The position numbers were made by a program, and so were the translations under genes. This document shows positions 44,039 to 54,793 of a stretch of DNA of 64,000 nucleotides, piece after piece. Location: contig PKUJ01000017.1 of assembly GCA_002869565.1 (NCBI GenBank), forward strand, positions 1 to 64,000, in the 5' to 3' direction. Below the pieces are notes generated by a model. It had not been told where the DNA came from, made no database searches, and saw only the letters and a program-made list of their open reading frames with translations. Source of the stretch: Arcobacter sp. (GTDB lineage: Bacteria > Campylobacterota > Campylobacteria > Campylobacterales > Arcobacteraceae). Positions within the stretch are counted from its first letter, which is position 1, and every line of letters begins with the position of its first letter.

Positions 44039-45034
44039 ATGAGTTTAAAAGAAGATATCAATTTTTCACTTTGGTGTGATTTTATTGAAAGAGATTTTTT
44101 AGAAAATAAATTTCAAGATATTATAAAAGATGAAATTATTCATGGAGCTACTTCAAATCCAGCAATATTTGAATCATCTATTTCAAACTCTGTTGCATAT
44201 GCTCAACAATTACAGATGTTACAAGCAAATGAACCAAAAACAATTTATGAAGAACTGGCAATATCAGATATAAAAAGAGCAGCTGAGATTTTAAGTGATT
44301 TATATATTGAAGATACAAATGATGGTTTTATTTCTATTGAAGTAGACCCTGCCTTGTGCGATGATGTTGAAGGTACAATAGAAGAAGGAATAAGACTAAA
44401 CTCTGCAATTGGAGCAGATAATGTTATGATAAAAGTTCCTGCTACTGAAGCAGGTTTTGTTGCTATGAAAGAATTAACTTCTCAAGGTATTCACGTAAAC
44501 GCAACATTGATTTTCTCTCCTTTGCAAGCATTAAAATGTGCAAAAGCATTAAATGAAGGAATTAAAGCCTCTAATAAAGATATTAAAGCTGTAGTTTCTG
44601 TTTTTGTTTCTAGATTTGATAGAATGTGTGATAGTGAATTTTTATCAAAAGGTTTATCTACAGGTAAACTTGGAATTGTAAATGCAACTAAATGTTATCA
44701 TGAAGTTGAAAAATTAGGAAATAAAAATATAAGAACACTTTTTGCAAGTACAGGAGTAAAAGGTGATGACCTTCCTGGAAGTTATTATGTGGATGCTTTG
44801 ATTTTCCCAAATTCGGTAAACACTGCTCCTTTAGCTACTATTGAAGATTGGATAGAAGATGGTAAAAAAGAAGAAAGTCCTATTATGAGTGAAAATGAAT
44901 GTGATAAGTATTTTGATTCATTACTTTCTCATAAGATTGATATGAATAGAGTTTATAATAAATTACTAAGTGATGGATTAGAATCTTTTAAAGAATCTTT
45001 TAAAGAATTATTATCAAAACTACAAAAAGACTAA
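44039..45034 (+). CDS. tal: Transaldolase
   Basis: 331 residues with GATSNPAIF near the N-terminus, NVMIKVPATEAG containing the Schiff-base lysine, and VNATLIFS. It transfers dihydroxyacetone units in the pentose phosphate pathway. It belongs to the longer transaldolase type found in this phylum. TTTAAAGGAAC precedes the ATG. Confidence 0.94.
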   Translation: MSLKEDINFSLWCDFIERDFLENKFQDIIKDEIIHGATSNPAIFESSISNSVAYAQQLQMLQANEPKTIYEELAISDIKRAAEILSDLYIEDTNDGFISIEVDPALCDDVEGTIEEGIRLNSAIGADNVMIKVPATEAGFVAMKELTSQGIHVNATLIFSPLQALKCAKALNEGIKASNKDIKAVVSVFVSRFDRMCDSEFLSKGLSTGKLGIVNATKCYHEVEKLGNKNIRTLFASTGVKGDDLPGSYYVDALIFPNSVNTAPLATIEDWIEDGKKEESPIMSENECDKYFDSLLSHKIDMNRVYNKLLSDGLESFKESFKELLSKLQKD

Positions 45035-45052
45035 ATAAAACTTTCTAACAAT

Positions 45053-45080
45053 GTAATCTAGAAGTAATTTTCTAGGTTAC
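45053..45080 (+). terminator. Hairpin after tal
   Basis: GTAATCTAGAA (45053-45063) pairs with TTCTAGGTTAC (45070-45080), one G-U pair, six-base loop. There is no T-run, so termination strength is uncertain. Confidence 0.5.
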
Positions 45081-45143
45081 GTATAAGCTACTTAAGTCAA
45101 TTTTCGATAAAATCACTGACTATTTAAAATATAAGGTCACATT

Positions 45144-46496
45144 ATGAATAATTGGAATCCAAGTAGTTGGAGAGATTTCCCGATAAAACAACAACCAACA
45201 TATACAGATTTAGACAAGTTAAAAAAAGTTGAAAGTGAACTTTCTTCTTATCCTCCTTTAATTTTTGCAGGTGAAGCTGAGAGATTAAAATCTCAGTTAG
45301 CTGACGTTGTAGAAGGTAAAGCCTTTTTATTACAAGGTGGAGATTGTGCAGAATCATTTAATGCATTTAATGCAAATAATATTAAAGATTTATTTAAAGT
45401 AATGATGCAAATGGCTGTAGTACTAACTTTTTCTGGTGGATGTCCAGTTGTAAAAGTTGGAAGAATTGCAGGACAATTTGCAAAACCACGATCTGCCGAT
45501 TTCGAAGAGATTAATGGTATTTCTTTTCCTTCTTATAGGGGAGATATTATAAACAGCATGGGCTTTAATGAAAAAGATCGAGCACCAAAAGCAAAAAGAT
45601 TATTAAAAGCTTATAACCAAAGTGCTGCAACGCTAAACTTACTAAGAGCTTTTGCAAGAGGTGGGATGGCTGACTTACATCAGGTAAATGCATGGAACTT
45701 AGATTTTGTTAAAGATAATGCTTTAGGTGAAAAATATGACCAATTAGCAAATAAAATTACAGAGACAATGAAGTTTATGGAATCTTGTGGAATAACAAGT
45801 GAAAATACAACTCAGTTAAGAGAAACTATTCTTTATACTTCTCATGAAGCACTTTTATTAAATTATGAAGAGGCTTTAACTAGACAAGATTCACTATCTG
45901 GTAAATGGTACGATTGTAGTGCTCATATGTTATGGATTGGTGATAGAACAAGAGAATTAGATGGAGCACACTTAGAATACTTTAGAGGTATTAACAATCC
46001 TATTGGTTGTAAAGTTGGACCTTCAATGAAAGAAGATGAGTTAATAAAACTTATTGATGCTCTTAATCCAGAAAATGAAGCGGGAAGACTTAACTTAATA
46101 GTTAGAATGGGACATGATAAAGTTTCAGATATTTTTCCTAGTCTTTTAAAAAGAGTTGAAAGCGAAGGTAAAAAAGTTGTTTGGTCTTGTGATCCGATGC
46201 ATGGAAATGTTGAAAAAACTCCAAATGGTTATAAAACAAGAGATTTTGCAAATATCTTAAGTGAAGTAAAACAATTTTTCCAAATTCACAAAGCACAAGG
46301 TAGCGTAGCAGGGGGAATTCACTTAGAGATGACAGGACAAAATGTTACTGAGTGTACAGGAAGTACAAGTGCTGCAATTACAGCAGAAGGACTTAGCAGT
46401 AGATATCATACTCAATGTGACCCAAGATTAAATGCTGATCAAGCATTAGAATTAGCATTTATGATAGCTGAAACATTAAAAGAAGCAAGAGCTTAA
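45144..46496 (+). CDS. aroG: DAHP synthase, class II
   Basis: 450 residues of the plant/Mycobacterium-type class II enzyme. It has [41 protein letters not shown] and the metal-site residues of [11 protein letters not shown] and [16 protein letters not shown]. It makes the first committed compound of aromatic amino acid synthesis from PEP and erythrose-4-phosphate, the latter supplied by transketolase and transaldolase. A CGATAAAATC -10-like element lies about 40 bp upstream. Confidence 0.95.
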   Translation: MNNWNPSSWRDFPIKQQPTYTDLDKLKKVESELSSYPPLIFAGEAERLKSQLADVVEGKAFLLQGGDCAESFNAFNANNIKDLFKVMMQMAVVLTFSGGCPVVKVGRIAGQFAKPRSADFEEINGISFPSYRGDIINSMGFNEKDRAPKAKRLLKAYNQSAATLNLLRAFARGGMADLHQVNAWNLDFVKDNALGEKYDQLANKITETMKFMESCGITSENTTQLRETILYTSHEALLLNYEEALTRQDSLSGKWYDCSAHMLWIGDRTRELDGAHLEYFRGINNPIGCKVGPSMKEDELIKLIDALNPENEAGRLNLIVRMGHDKVSDIFPSLLKRVESEGKKVVWSCDPMHGNVEKTPNGYKTRDFANILSEVKQFFQIHKAQGSVAGGIHLEMTGQNVTECTGSTSAAITAEGLSSRYHTQCDPRLNADQALELAFMIAETLKEARA

Positions 46497-46515
46497 TTTT
46501 TAATCTTTTAAATAA

Positions 46516-47238
46516 ATAAAGAGAATATTTTTTCTTTATTTATTAATCCCATTTATCTTATTAACAATAATTGAGTACTACTCCACCCCTGAGGTAAAAG
46601 AAAGTATCGGTTGGGCAAGTTTTTATGTATTACTTGGTATCTCTTTTTTTATTACTATTATTATGTCAATAACTGTTCATAGAATACTACTTTTAGATGA
46701 AAATAAAACTCCTTCATGGGGGATATGGAAATTTGGACATAGGGAAGTTACTTTTACACTAAAGGCCATTGGATTAGGTTTGTTAATAAGCTTAGTTGCA
46801 GTTATATTATTTTTTATTTCAACGCTCTTTGAAAAACTTATAAGTAGCTTTTTAGGTGGAACAGCTACAACTATTTATGGAATTTGTGTAGCAATTGTTA
46901 TTTTAGGGTTTTTAGGAATGATTTTTTCAAGGGTTTCTTTAGTTTTCCCTGCTATTGCCATAGATAAAGAGATAGATTTTTCAGATGCTTTTAAAATATC
47001 AAAAGATTATAAACTATTTGTATTTGTTTGTGTTGTTGTCATACCTGTCATATTTGGCTTATTAGTTGGTTTAGTTTATGGTTTGGCAATTGGATTCTTG
47101 ATGGGGTTAATTTCTCAAAAATTAAGTGTATTACTATCTTTAGTAAATATATTTATCACTGTATTCACCATTGCTTTTTTATCTACAACTTATGAATATG
47201 TAATGGACCAAGAAGTTAAAGAACTGCATAAAATATAA
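46516..47238 (+). CDS. Membrane protein whose frame lacks a normal start (unknown)
   Basis: The frame is open from 46516, after TAA at 46513-46515, to 47238. It encodes about six membrane helices, including an N-terminal pair FFLYLLIPFILLTIIEYYS and YVLLGISFFITIIM upstream of the first usable start codon, ATG 46663. No ATG, GTG or TTG occurs in frame between 46516 and 46663, although this part reads like true protein. The gene may have lost its 5' end by deletion or frameshift next to aroG, or may use an unusual ATA/ATT start. If ATG 46663 is used, the product has 191 residues. I do not recognise a functional family. Confidence 0.6.
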   Translation: MKRIFFLYLLIPFILLTIIEYYSTPEVKESIGWASFYVLLGISFFITIIMSITVHRILLLDENKTPSWGIWKFGHREVTFTLKAIGLGLLISLVAVILFFISTLFEKLISSFLGGTATTIYGICVAIVILGFLGMIFSRVSLVFPAIAIDKEIDFSDAFKISKDYKLFVFVCVVVIPVIFGLLVGLVYGLAIGFLMGLISQKLSVLLSLVNIFITVFTIAFLSTTYEYVMDQEVKELHKI

Positions 47239-47270
47239 AGAGACTAAAGAAAAGTCTCTTTATACATATC

Positions 47271-47588
47271 TTATTTAAATCCTACAGTTATATTTTCATT
47301 ATGTTCTATTACAGGTCTTTTTACAAGCATTGGTTCTTTACATAACCATTCAAGTTTACCTTTATCATCTAGGTTTAATTCTTTTAGTTTTAAATCTCTA
47401 TATTTTGTACCCTTATTATTGAAAACAGTATCAATTCCTGCTTTATTAACCCAATTTTCAACTACCTCACAAGCAGGAGGCTCTTTTCTTAAATCACAAA
47501 ATTCTACTTCTATATCATTTTCTTTAAAAAATTTAAGAGCACTTCTAACTGAATTACAAGTTTTTATTCCATAAACTTTTAGAGCCAT
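47271..47588 (-). CDS. ArsC/Spx-family small protein
   Basis: 105 residues with YGIKTCNSVRSALKFF, the single-Cys CxxxR form of the ArsC/Spx/YffB thioredoxin-like fold, and VFNNKGTKYRDL and LVKRPVI later on. The final conserved arginine and GFK ending fit YffB-type proteins of unknown reductase activity. It is not part of the arsenic locus. It forms a minus-strand group with gatC. Confidence 0.85.
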   Translation of the reverse strand: MALKVYGIKTCNSVRSALKFFKENDIEVEFCDLRKEPPACEVVENWVNKAGIDTVFNNKGTKYRDLKLKELNLDDKGKLEWLCKEPMLVKRPVIEHNENITVGFK

Positions 47589-47598
47589 AAATTCCCTT

Positions 47599-47889
47599 TT
47601 ATTCTATGATTTTTGGAACTACAAAGTAGCCATCTTCACTTTTTGGAGCATGTTTTAAAATATGATTAGAAAGTTCTAAATCTTGTTTTGCTATATCTTC
47701 TCTAAGTGGCGTTCCACCTTCAACTGTATTAAAAGTAGCTTCAATATTTGATACATCGATTTCATTTAAATTTTCAACGAAATTTATAATATCTGCAAGT
47801 TCAGATTTTAAGTTTTCTTTTCTTGAATCGTCAATTTCCAAACTTGAAAGTTTTGCTAATTTATCAATTAATTTATCATCAACTGTCAT
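47599..47889 (-). CDS. gatC: Glutamyl/aspartyl-tRNA amidotransferase subunit C
   Basis: 96 residues with the GatC pattern LIDKLAKLSSLEID and a Pro/Arg-rich C-terminus (GGTPLREDIAKQ...APKSEDGYFVVPKIIE). It stabilises the GatAB amidotransferase that makes Gln-tRNA and Asn-tRNA by transamidation. It lies 10 bp upstream of the ArsC/Spx gene, and the secreted protein gene ends one base before its start. Confidence 0.92.
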   Translation of the reverse strand: MTVDDKLIDKLAKLSSLEIDDSRKENLKSELADIINFVENLNEIDVSNIEATFNTVEGGTPLREDIAKQDLELSNHILKHAPKSEDGYFVVPKIIE

Positions 47890-47890
47890 T

Positions 47891-48466
47891 TTATTCCTTC
47901 ATACATTTTATGTAAGTATTTACTTCTTTTGTATAATCTTTTAACCAAAAATTTACAGTGGTTCCCTTAAGTGGGATTGAGTCCCCTTTTACACCATAAA
48001 TAAATACAGACATTGTAAAATAGGTGGTATTATATCTAAAAAGAGTTTGTTCTGGGGTTAACTGCATTTCATATGCATTCTCTATGTAGTCTAACCAAAA
48101 ATTTTCAAAGTCATCATTTATTGTATTAGCTATATCAATATCTGAAAATTTATAAATTTCTGTACGAGCAATATTTATTTCATCAATCTTGTTTTTTATT
48201 TTTTTATATTTCCATAAACCATTCTTTGTAGGATAAATATACTCACCTTTTTCTATAAAAGAATTTTTCTTAAGAATTTCATTATTTTTTTTAATAGCTT
48301 CTTTAAAATGATAATCTGTAAAAATACCATTTGGGAAATTTTTATCTAAAATTTCCTTCAGTAATTCAGGTGCTTCATAGAACTTTTCAGGATTAAAATA
48401 TGGACTACATTCTTTTGAATAACTAAATGTAATTAAAAGGATAAAGATTATTAATATTTTTTTCAT
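47891..48466 (-). CDS. Secreted protein of unknown function
   Basis: 191 residues starting with a signal peptide (MKKILIIFILLITFSYS, cleavage before KECSPYF). The mature part is aromatic and charged, with one Cys near the mature start and one near the end (IKCMKE) that could form a disulfide. I do not recognise the family. It heads the gatC group on the minus strand, one base before gatC. Confidence 0.75.
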   Translation of the reverse strand: MKKILIIFILLITFSYSKECSPYFNPEKFYEAPELLKEILDKNFPNGIFTDYHFKEAIKKNNEILKKNSFIEKGEYIYPTKNGLWKYKKIKNKIDEINIARTEIYKFSDIDIANTINDDFENFWLDYIENAYEMQLTPEQTLFRYNTTYFTMSVFIYGVKGDSIPLKGTTVNFWLKDYTKEVNTYIKCMKE

Positions 48467-48509
48467 AATACTATTCTATATTAATATAAATAAGAATGTG
48501 ATAAGGGAT

Positions 48510-48537
48510 TTGACCTAGAGGATGTCTTATATATATT
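48510..48537 (+). promoter_or_regulatory. Possible sigma-70 promoter in the 48467-48595 gap
   Basis: TTGACC (48510-48515), 16-bp spacer, TATATT (48532-48537), pointing to the plus strand where no protein gene follows. Confidence 0.4.
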
Positions 48538-48543
48538 AAATTA

Positions 48544-49804
<1,261 letters not shown>

Positions 49805-49936
49805 TTATAATGAAAAATTATATTTTTCATGGCTTTATTCAAGCTATATAGTTAATATAAGATACTCTAAAAGAAATTATTTTGTGTAAGTATATTTTGT
49901 ATTAATATGTTACAATTTTATAAAAGGGTGCAAGTG

Positions 49937-51397
49937 TTGAGAATATTTTTTATAGTTTTTTGTTTACTTATTTCTTATGTTTTTTCTAAAGAAGTTACTT
50001 TAAATTTAAATCAAGCAATCGATTTAGCAATTAAAAATAATGGGCTAAATAGAATTTCAAAATTAAATTTAGATCTTGCAAATGCCTTATATGAACAAGC
50101 ATTAAGTGCAAATTATCCTAGTATAGATGCAATTTTGTATGCTAATACAGATAGAAGAGATACAGTTTTTCAACAAAGAGGTAATTTTACTCTTACATCT
50201 GAAATGACAAAAACTTTTGCTTTAGCAAATACTTTAAATATTCCTGCTGGTCCAGCAAGAGATGCTACACAAGCTAGTATATCAGCAATTCCTGCCAGTT
50301 CTTTTCCTCAAGGAACAATTAGCGCTGATCTTGATGCTATTGCAAAAGGTCGAGATACAGTACGAGGTCAATTGGAAGTTAATTATCCACTTTATACAGG
50401 TGGAAAAATATCAGCTATTATTGAACAAGCAAGATTAAATAAAGATATTACAAAACAATCAATAATAAGAAATCAAAATAGTATTATATATGATGTTAAA
50501 AGATATTTTTATGGATATATCCTAACTGATGAACTATCTAAACTTGCAAAAAGCGTTTACAAGAATATGAAATTTAGTACAGATTTAGCAAAAGAATTTT
50601 TAGAGAATGGAAGTGACCTTAAAATTAATAGAACTGATTATTTAAATGCAAAACTTACAACTTCTCTTATTCAATCTACTTTAACAAAAATAGAGTTAAA
50701 TAAGAAAATGCTAGAGAATGCAATTGCAAATCTTGTAGGTCTAAAATATAGTGATGAAGTAAAAATTAAATATCAAAAACAACAGATTTTAAAAGAAAAT
50801 AGATCTTTGCAAGAATTAATAAAAAAAGCTTATGTTTTAAATCCAGATATGAATAGCATAAATATTGCTCTTAAAATAAAAGATGAACAAATAAATGAAG
50901 CTAGTTCAGATTATTATCCTATGGTAAATCTTTTTGGAAATGTAAGTCATACTTATAATTCATATGAATATGGATATTTAAATAAAGATGATGAAAACAG
51001 TTGGAGTTTAGGTGTTGCTATAAAAATGTCTTTATTTAATGGCGCTAGAACTAAAAATAAAATTTTAGAGAAAAAAATAGATAAGAAAATCGTTGATGAA
51101 CAGAAATTACTTTTAGAAGAAGGATTGGCTATACAACTTAAAAATGAATTTATAAAAAGTTCAACGGGTTATAAACAAATTCAGATATTAAAAGATGCTG
51201 TGGCAACAGCAAGTGAAAATAGCAAGATGAATTTAAAAGGATTTCAATATGAGATGGTAGATGCAAAAGATTTAATTCAATCCCAACTAATTGAAGTTTA
51301 TGTTCGAGCAGACTATTTAAAATATGTTCATGATTATTTAATATCTCTAGCAACAATTGATAATTTAGTAGGTTCTAAAGTAGATGAAATTTTTTAA
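49937..51397 (+). CDS. TolC-family outer membrane protein
   Basis: About 486 residues from TTG 49937, with AAAAGGG 8 bp upstream. GTG 49934 and ATG 49907 are in-frame alternatives. It starts with a signal peptide (MRIFFIVFCLLISYVFS) followed by LNLNQAIDLAIKNN, the TolC/OEP repeat start, and a second repeat (LQELIKKAYVLNPDMNSINIALK). Long coiled-coil helices fit a trimeric channel. No membrane-fusion protein or inner-membrane pump is adjacent. Instead it overlaps a PhnD-like gene by 14 bp, in a run with a histidine kinase. Confidence 0.88.
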   Translation: MRIFFIVFCLLISYVFSKEVTLNLNQAIDLAIKNNGLNRISKLNLDLANALYEQALSANYPSIDAILYANTDRRDTVFQQRGNFTLTSEMTKTFALANTLNIPAGPARDATQASISAIPASSFPQGTISADLDAIAKGRDTVRGQLEVNYPLYTGGKISAIIEQARLNKDITKQSIIRNQNSIIYDVKRYFYGYILTDELSKLAKSVYKNMKFSTDLAKEFLENGSDLKINRTDYLNAKLTTSLIQSTLTKIELNKKMLENAIANLVGLKYSDEVKIKYQKQQILKENRSLQELIKKAYVLNPDMNSINIALKIKDEQINEASSDYYPMVNLFGNVSHTYNSYEYGYLNKDDENSWSLGVAIKMSLFNGARTKNKILEKKIDKKIVDEQKLLLEEGLAIQLKNEFIKSSTGYKQIQILKDAVATASENSKMNLKGFQYEMVDAKDLIQSQLIEVYVRADYLKYVHDYLISLATIDNLVGSKVDEIF

Positions 51398-52268
51398 ATA
51401 TATACTAATAGTATTAGTACTTAATTTATCTCTTCAAGCAAATTTAGATGATGGATTCTATTTTGGAGTATCTATATATAAGTTTGATAAGTCAAGTCAA
51501 AGTCGTACAAAACGTTCAGTTTTAAAGATTATGGAAGAATGGGAAAAATTATTTGATAAAAAAATAAAAATTATATTTATTGAAAATGAGGAAAACTTAT
51601 TAAAAGATTTTAAAAAATTTGAGAAGATGAATGCAATTATTACTTTTACTACATTTTATTTAAAAAATAAAGAAGAACTAAAAAAATATTCTGTTAAACC
51701 TTTTATAGTTAGTGCTGGTGAATCTAAAAAAACTAGTTATTATTTAGTTGCAAATAAAAATTCTAATATTAAATTAATTAAAGATTTAAAGAATAAAACT
51801 TTTAGTTATTATACCGTTGATAAAGGATATAGTATTTGGCTTGATTATTTAATAAGAAAGAATTTAAATACTAGTTTACATGAAATTATAAAAAAGAAGA
51901 ATAATGTATCTAAAGATAAAAAATTACTTTTAGATGTATATTTTAATAAATCTGATTTTACTGTTGTTTCTAAAATAATTTATGATGATATGATTCTCTT
52001 AAATCCTTCTATTAGAAAAAATTTAACAATCATAGAAAAATCAAAACCTATGTTCTTTTTTGGATTGGGATTACTTCATAAAGATACTTCACCCGAATTA
52101 ATTGATCTTTTTATAAAAATATTTGAAAGTGGCGAATTTAATAAAAAGTTCAGTGAAGTATATAAACTTTTAAATCTATATGGAATACAAAAAAGTTCAT
52201 ATGAAGAGTTAAAAGATTTAGATGATTTTTATGATGAATATAAAGAATTGAAAAAGAGTAATAAGTGA
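51384..52268 (+). CDS. PhnD-like periplasmic substrate-binding protein 1
   Basis: 294 residues with a signal peptide (MKFFKYILIVLVLNLSLQA). The layout resembles PhnD/SsuA-type binding proteins: a first lobe ending in a region testing for solute (NAIITFTTFYL), then KDLKNKTFSYYTVDKGYSIWLDYLI and a C-terminal helical tail. No ABC permease or ATPase is nearby. It is translationally coupled to the sensor kinase (GTGA overlap), so it probably feeds a signal to that kinase rather than to a transporter. Confidence 0.75.
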   Translation: MKFFKYILIVLVLNLSLQANLDDGFYFGVSIYKFDKSSQSRTKRSVLKIMEEWEKLFDKKIKIIFIENEENLLKDFKKFEKMNAIITFTTFYLKNKEELKKYSVKPFIVSAGESKKTSYYLVANKNSNIKLIKDLKNKTFSYYTVDKGYSIWLDYLIRKNLNTSLHEIIKKKNNVSKDKKLLLDVYFNKSDFTVVSKIIYDDMILLNPSIRKNLTIIEKSKPMFFFGLGLLHKDTSPELIDLFIKIFESGEFNKKFSEVYKLLNLYGIQKSSYEELKDLDDFYDEYKELKKSNK

Positions 52269-53866
52269 CTTTTTTTGATAACAAAATTTTTATTAAAATT
52301 TTTAAATTAATGTTTACATCAATTCTATTTTTTAGTATTATCTTCACAATATATTCAATTTCAAATCAAAAGGAACAAATTTTAAAATCGCTTAATCTTG
52401 AAGCTAGCGGAATTGCAAAAATGTTAACATACATATCTTCTGATGCAATAGTTTTAGATGATGGTGCATTTTTAATAGAATTTAATTCTGAATTTATTAG
52501 AGAAAACAAATCCTTAGAGAATATAATCCTAGCTAAACTTGATGGAACAAATTATTTGATAAAAAAAGATAGCTGGTCTTATGAAGAAAATCTTGACGAA
52601 AGTTTATTTAAAAAACAAAAAAATGAGATAAATTCAGAAATTATTTTTTCACCAATTATGAAAAAAGAGATTTTTCATTATGTATATCCTATTATTTTCT
52701 CAGGTACAAATTGGGGATGGATACATTTAAGCCTTTCTTTAGATGATTATAATAAAAAATTAAAATCAATGTATACTGAGTATATAACTTTTTTTTCTAG
52801 TCTATTATTGATTACATTCTTTATTTCATATTTGATTGCTAAGAGTTTGTCTGACCCAATTATCAAATTAAATAGAGTGGCAAACCAGATTTCAAGGGGA
52901 TATTTAGATTTAAGAAGTGATTATAAAAGTGATGATGAATTAGGTGAGTTATCAAAAACCTTTAACACAATGATTACAAAAATTCAAGAATCACAAGATG
53001 CTCTAAAAGCATCCCACGAAAAGCTTGAAGATAGAGTTAAAGATAGAACTTTAGAATTATATGAGACAAATCAAGAACTTGAAGATAAAAGTAGACAACT
53101 TGAAGAATTAAATAAAAATCTTGATGTAAAAGTAAAAGAAGAAGTGAAAAAAAGGCTTAAAAATGAGGGTCTTTTAATTCAGCAGTCTAGACTTGCAGCC
53201 ATGGGTGAAATGCTTGGAAATATAGCTCATCAATGGAGACAACCTCTTTCTGTCATTACAACTGCTGCTTCTGGAATGAAACTTGAAAAAGAATTAGGTC
53301 TTGATAGTATTGAGAGTGAGAATGAAAGATTTAATTTAATTATAAAAACAGCAAATTTTTTATCAAATACAATTGAAGATTTTAGTAATTTTTTTAAACC
53401 TAATAAAAACAAAGAATATTTTTATATACAAGATAGAGTTGAACAATCTTTAGGATTAGTTGGAGCTAGTTTAAACTTTCATTATATTAATATTGAAAAA
53501 GACTACTCTTGTGAAGAAAAAGTATATGGTTTTCCAAATGAGTTTGCTCAAGCCGTATTAAATATTTTAAATAATGCAAAAGATATATTAGTTCAAAAAA
53601 ATATAGAAAATCCTACAATTAAAATTAGAGTTTTTAAAAAAAATGCTTATGGATATCTTGAGATAGAAGACAATGGAGGAGGGATAGAGGAGAAAATTAT
53701 GGATAAAATATTTGATCCTTATTTTACAACAAAACACCAAAGTCAAGGGACTGGAATAGGACTTTATATGTCAAAGATTATTATTGAACAAAATATGGAA
53801 GGTAAACTTGAAGTTAGAAATTGTAAGAATGGAGTAATTTTTTCTGTTGCTATTCATATAATATAA
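52265..53866 (+). CDS. Sensor histidine kinase (HAMP, HQWRQP-type)
   Basis: 533 residues: membrane helices near 9-29 and 172-195 enclosing a periplasmic sensor region of about 140 residues, a HAMP domain (about 195-250), a long coiled coil, the phosphoacceptor in IAHQWRQPLSV (His322), and a HATPase domain with NILNNAKD, DNGGGIEEKI, DPYFTTK and GTGIGLYMSKII. GTG start overlapping the previous stop by four bases. No response regulator is encoded nearby. It may pair with one elsewhere. Confidence 0.92.
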   Translation: MTFFDNKIFIKIFKLMFTSILFFSIIFTIYSISNQKEQILKSLNLEASGIAKMLTYISSDAIVLDDGAFLIEFNSEFIRENKSLENIILAKLDGTNYLIKKDSWSYEENLDESLFKKQKNEINSEIIFSPIMKKEIFHYVYPIIFSGTNWGWIHLSLSLDDYNKKLKSMYTEYITFFSSLLLITFFISYLIAKSLSDPIIKLNRVANQISRGYLDLRSDYKSDDELGELSKTFNTMITKIQESQDALKASHEKLEDRVKDRTLELYETNQELEDKSRQLEELNKNLDVKVKEEVKKRLKNEGLLIQQSRLAAMGEMLGNIAHQWRQPLSVITTAASGMKLEKELGLDSIESENERFNLIIKTANFLSNTIEDFSNFFKPNKNKEYFYIQDRVEQSLGLVGASLNFHYINIEKDYSCEEKVYGFPNEFAQAVLNILNNAKDILVQKNIENPTIKIRVFKKNAYGYLEIEDNGGGIEEKIMDKIFDPYFTTKHQSQGTGIGLYMSKIIIEQNMEGKLEVRNCKNGVIFSVAIHII

Positions 53867-53880
53867 AAAGGGGAAATAAA

Positions 53881-54744
53881 ATGAAATTTTTAAGAGTAAT
53901 ATTTGTATTTTTTTTACTGTTTTCTAATCTCTATTCTTCCTCTGTAGCCCTAAAAATAGGTATACTTTATGAGAAATTATTCGCTACAAAAAAAGAGGCT
54001 ACAATTGGCCTTAAATTATGGGTAAAGCAAATAAATGAGAGTAATTATGGGAATATAGAAGCAGAATTTTATGATGATGAAAATAAATTAATTAAAGATT
54101 TTAAAAATAATAAAATTCAAATACTTATCTCTGATGCTACATTATATTATGAAAATAAAAAAATAATAGATGAATATAGAGATATTAAATGGATAATGAG
54201 TCGTTCAGAAAATATATTTACTCAGTTTTATCTAATAAAAAATAGTCAATCAAAAATAGATTTTGATAATTTTGATGTAAAAAAAATATATTACAAAGAA
54301 AATATGGCAAAAATATGGTTTGATAATATACTTTTAAAAAGTGTAAAGAATAAACAAACTAATTTTAAACTATATGAAAAAATTGAAAAATCAAAAAAAC
54401 TAATTTTTAATGTATTTTTCAATAAAAATGATGTTTCTATTATCTCGAAAGATTTATATGATTCAATGTCCAAATTAAATCCTCAAATAAAGTCAAAAAT
54501 TCAAATAATAAAAAAATCTAAAGCAATATTTTTTACTGGAATTGGTTTTTCAAGAAAAAACTTAGATAAAGTGCATAGTGGAATGATGAAAAAAATGACA
54601 GATGATTTTTCTAATTCTAAAAAAAATTTCGAGGTTATATCTTTTATAGATATTCAAAAAATATTTTTATTAAAAGATGGTGATTTGAATGAATTAGATA
54701 AATTTTATAAAGAGTATTTTAAGTCAAAAAAGATTAAGAAATAG
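53881..54744 (+). CDS. PhnD-like periplasmic substrate-binding protein 2
   Basis: 287 residues with a signal peptide (MKFLRVIFVFFLLFSNLYS). It has the same architecture and partly similar C-terminal half as the first binding protein (compare LIFNVFFNKNDVSIISKDLYDSMSKLNPQIKSKI with LLLDVYFNKSDFTVVSKIIYDDMILLNPSIRKNL), so the two are diverged paralogues. GGGG-rich ribosome site (AAAAGGGGAAA) 14 bp after the kinase stop. The ligand is unknown. Confidence 0.72.
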   Translation: MKFLRVIFVFFLLFSNLYSSSVALKIGILYEKLFATKKEATIGLKLWVKQINESNYGNIEAEFYDDENKLIKDFKNNKIQILISDATLYYENKKIIDEYRDIKWIMSRSENIFTQFYLIKNSQSKIDFDNFDVKKIYYKENMAKIWFDNILLKSVKNKQTNFKLYEKIEKSKKLIFNVFFNKNDVSIISKDLYDSMSKLNPQIKSKIQIIKKSKAIFFTGIGFSRKNLDKVHSGMMKKMTDDFSNSKKNFEVISFIDIQKIFLLKDGDLNELDKFYKEYFKSKKIKK

Positions 54745-54775
54745 TTTACTTTTTCGAAATATAAAATTTAGTACT

Positions 54776-54787
54776 TTTAGATATAAT
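54776..54787 (+). promoter_or_regulatory. -10 region of the COG3400 gene
   Basis: TTTTAGATATAAT-type element (TATAAT at 54782-54787) only 6 bp before the ATG. The leader would be very short or absent, so leaderless translation or an earlier start is possible. It is nearly identical to the tkt promoter at 5340-5353. Confidence 0.45.
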
Positions 54788-54793
54788 ACCACT

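Noticed and set aside
47271-47588. Second arsenate reductase
   Set aside because: The protein is of the single-Cys ArsC/Spx/YffB type, is far from the ars locus, and neighbours gatC. Arsenate reduction is not supported.
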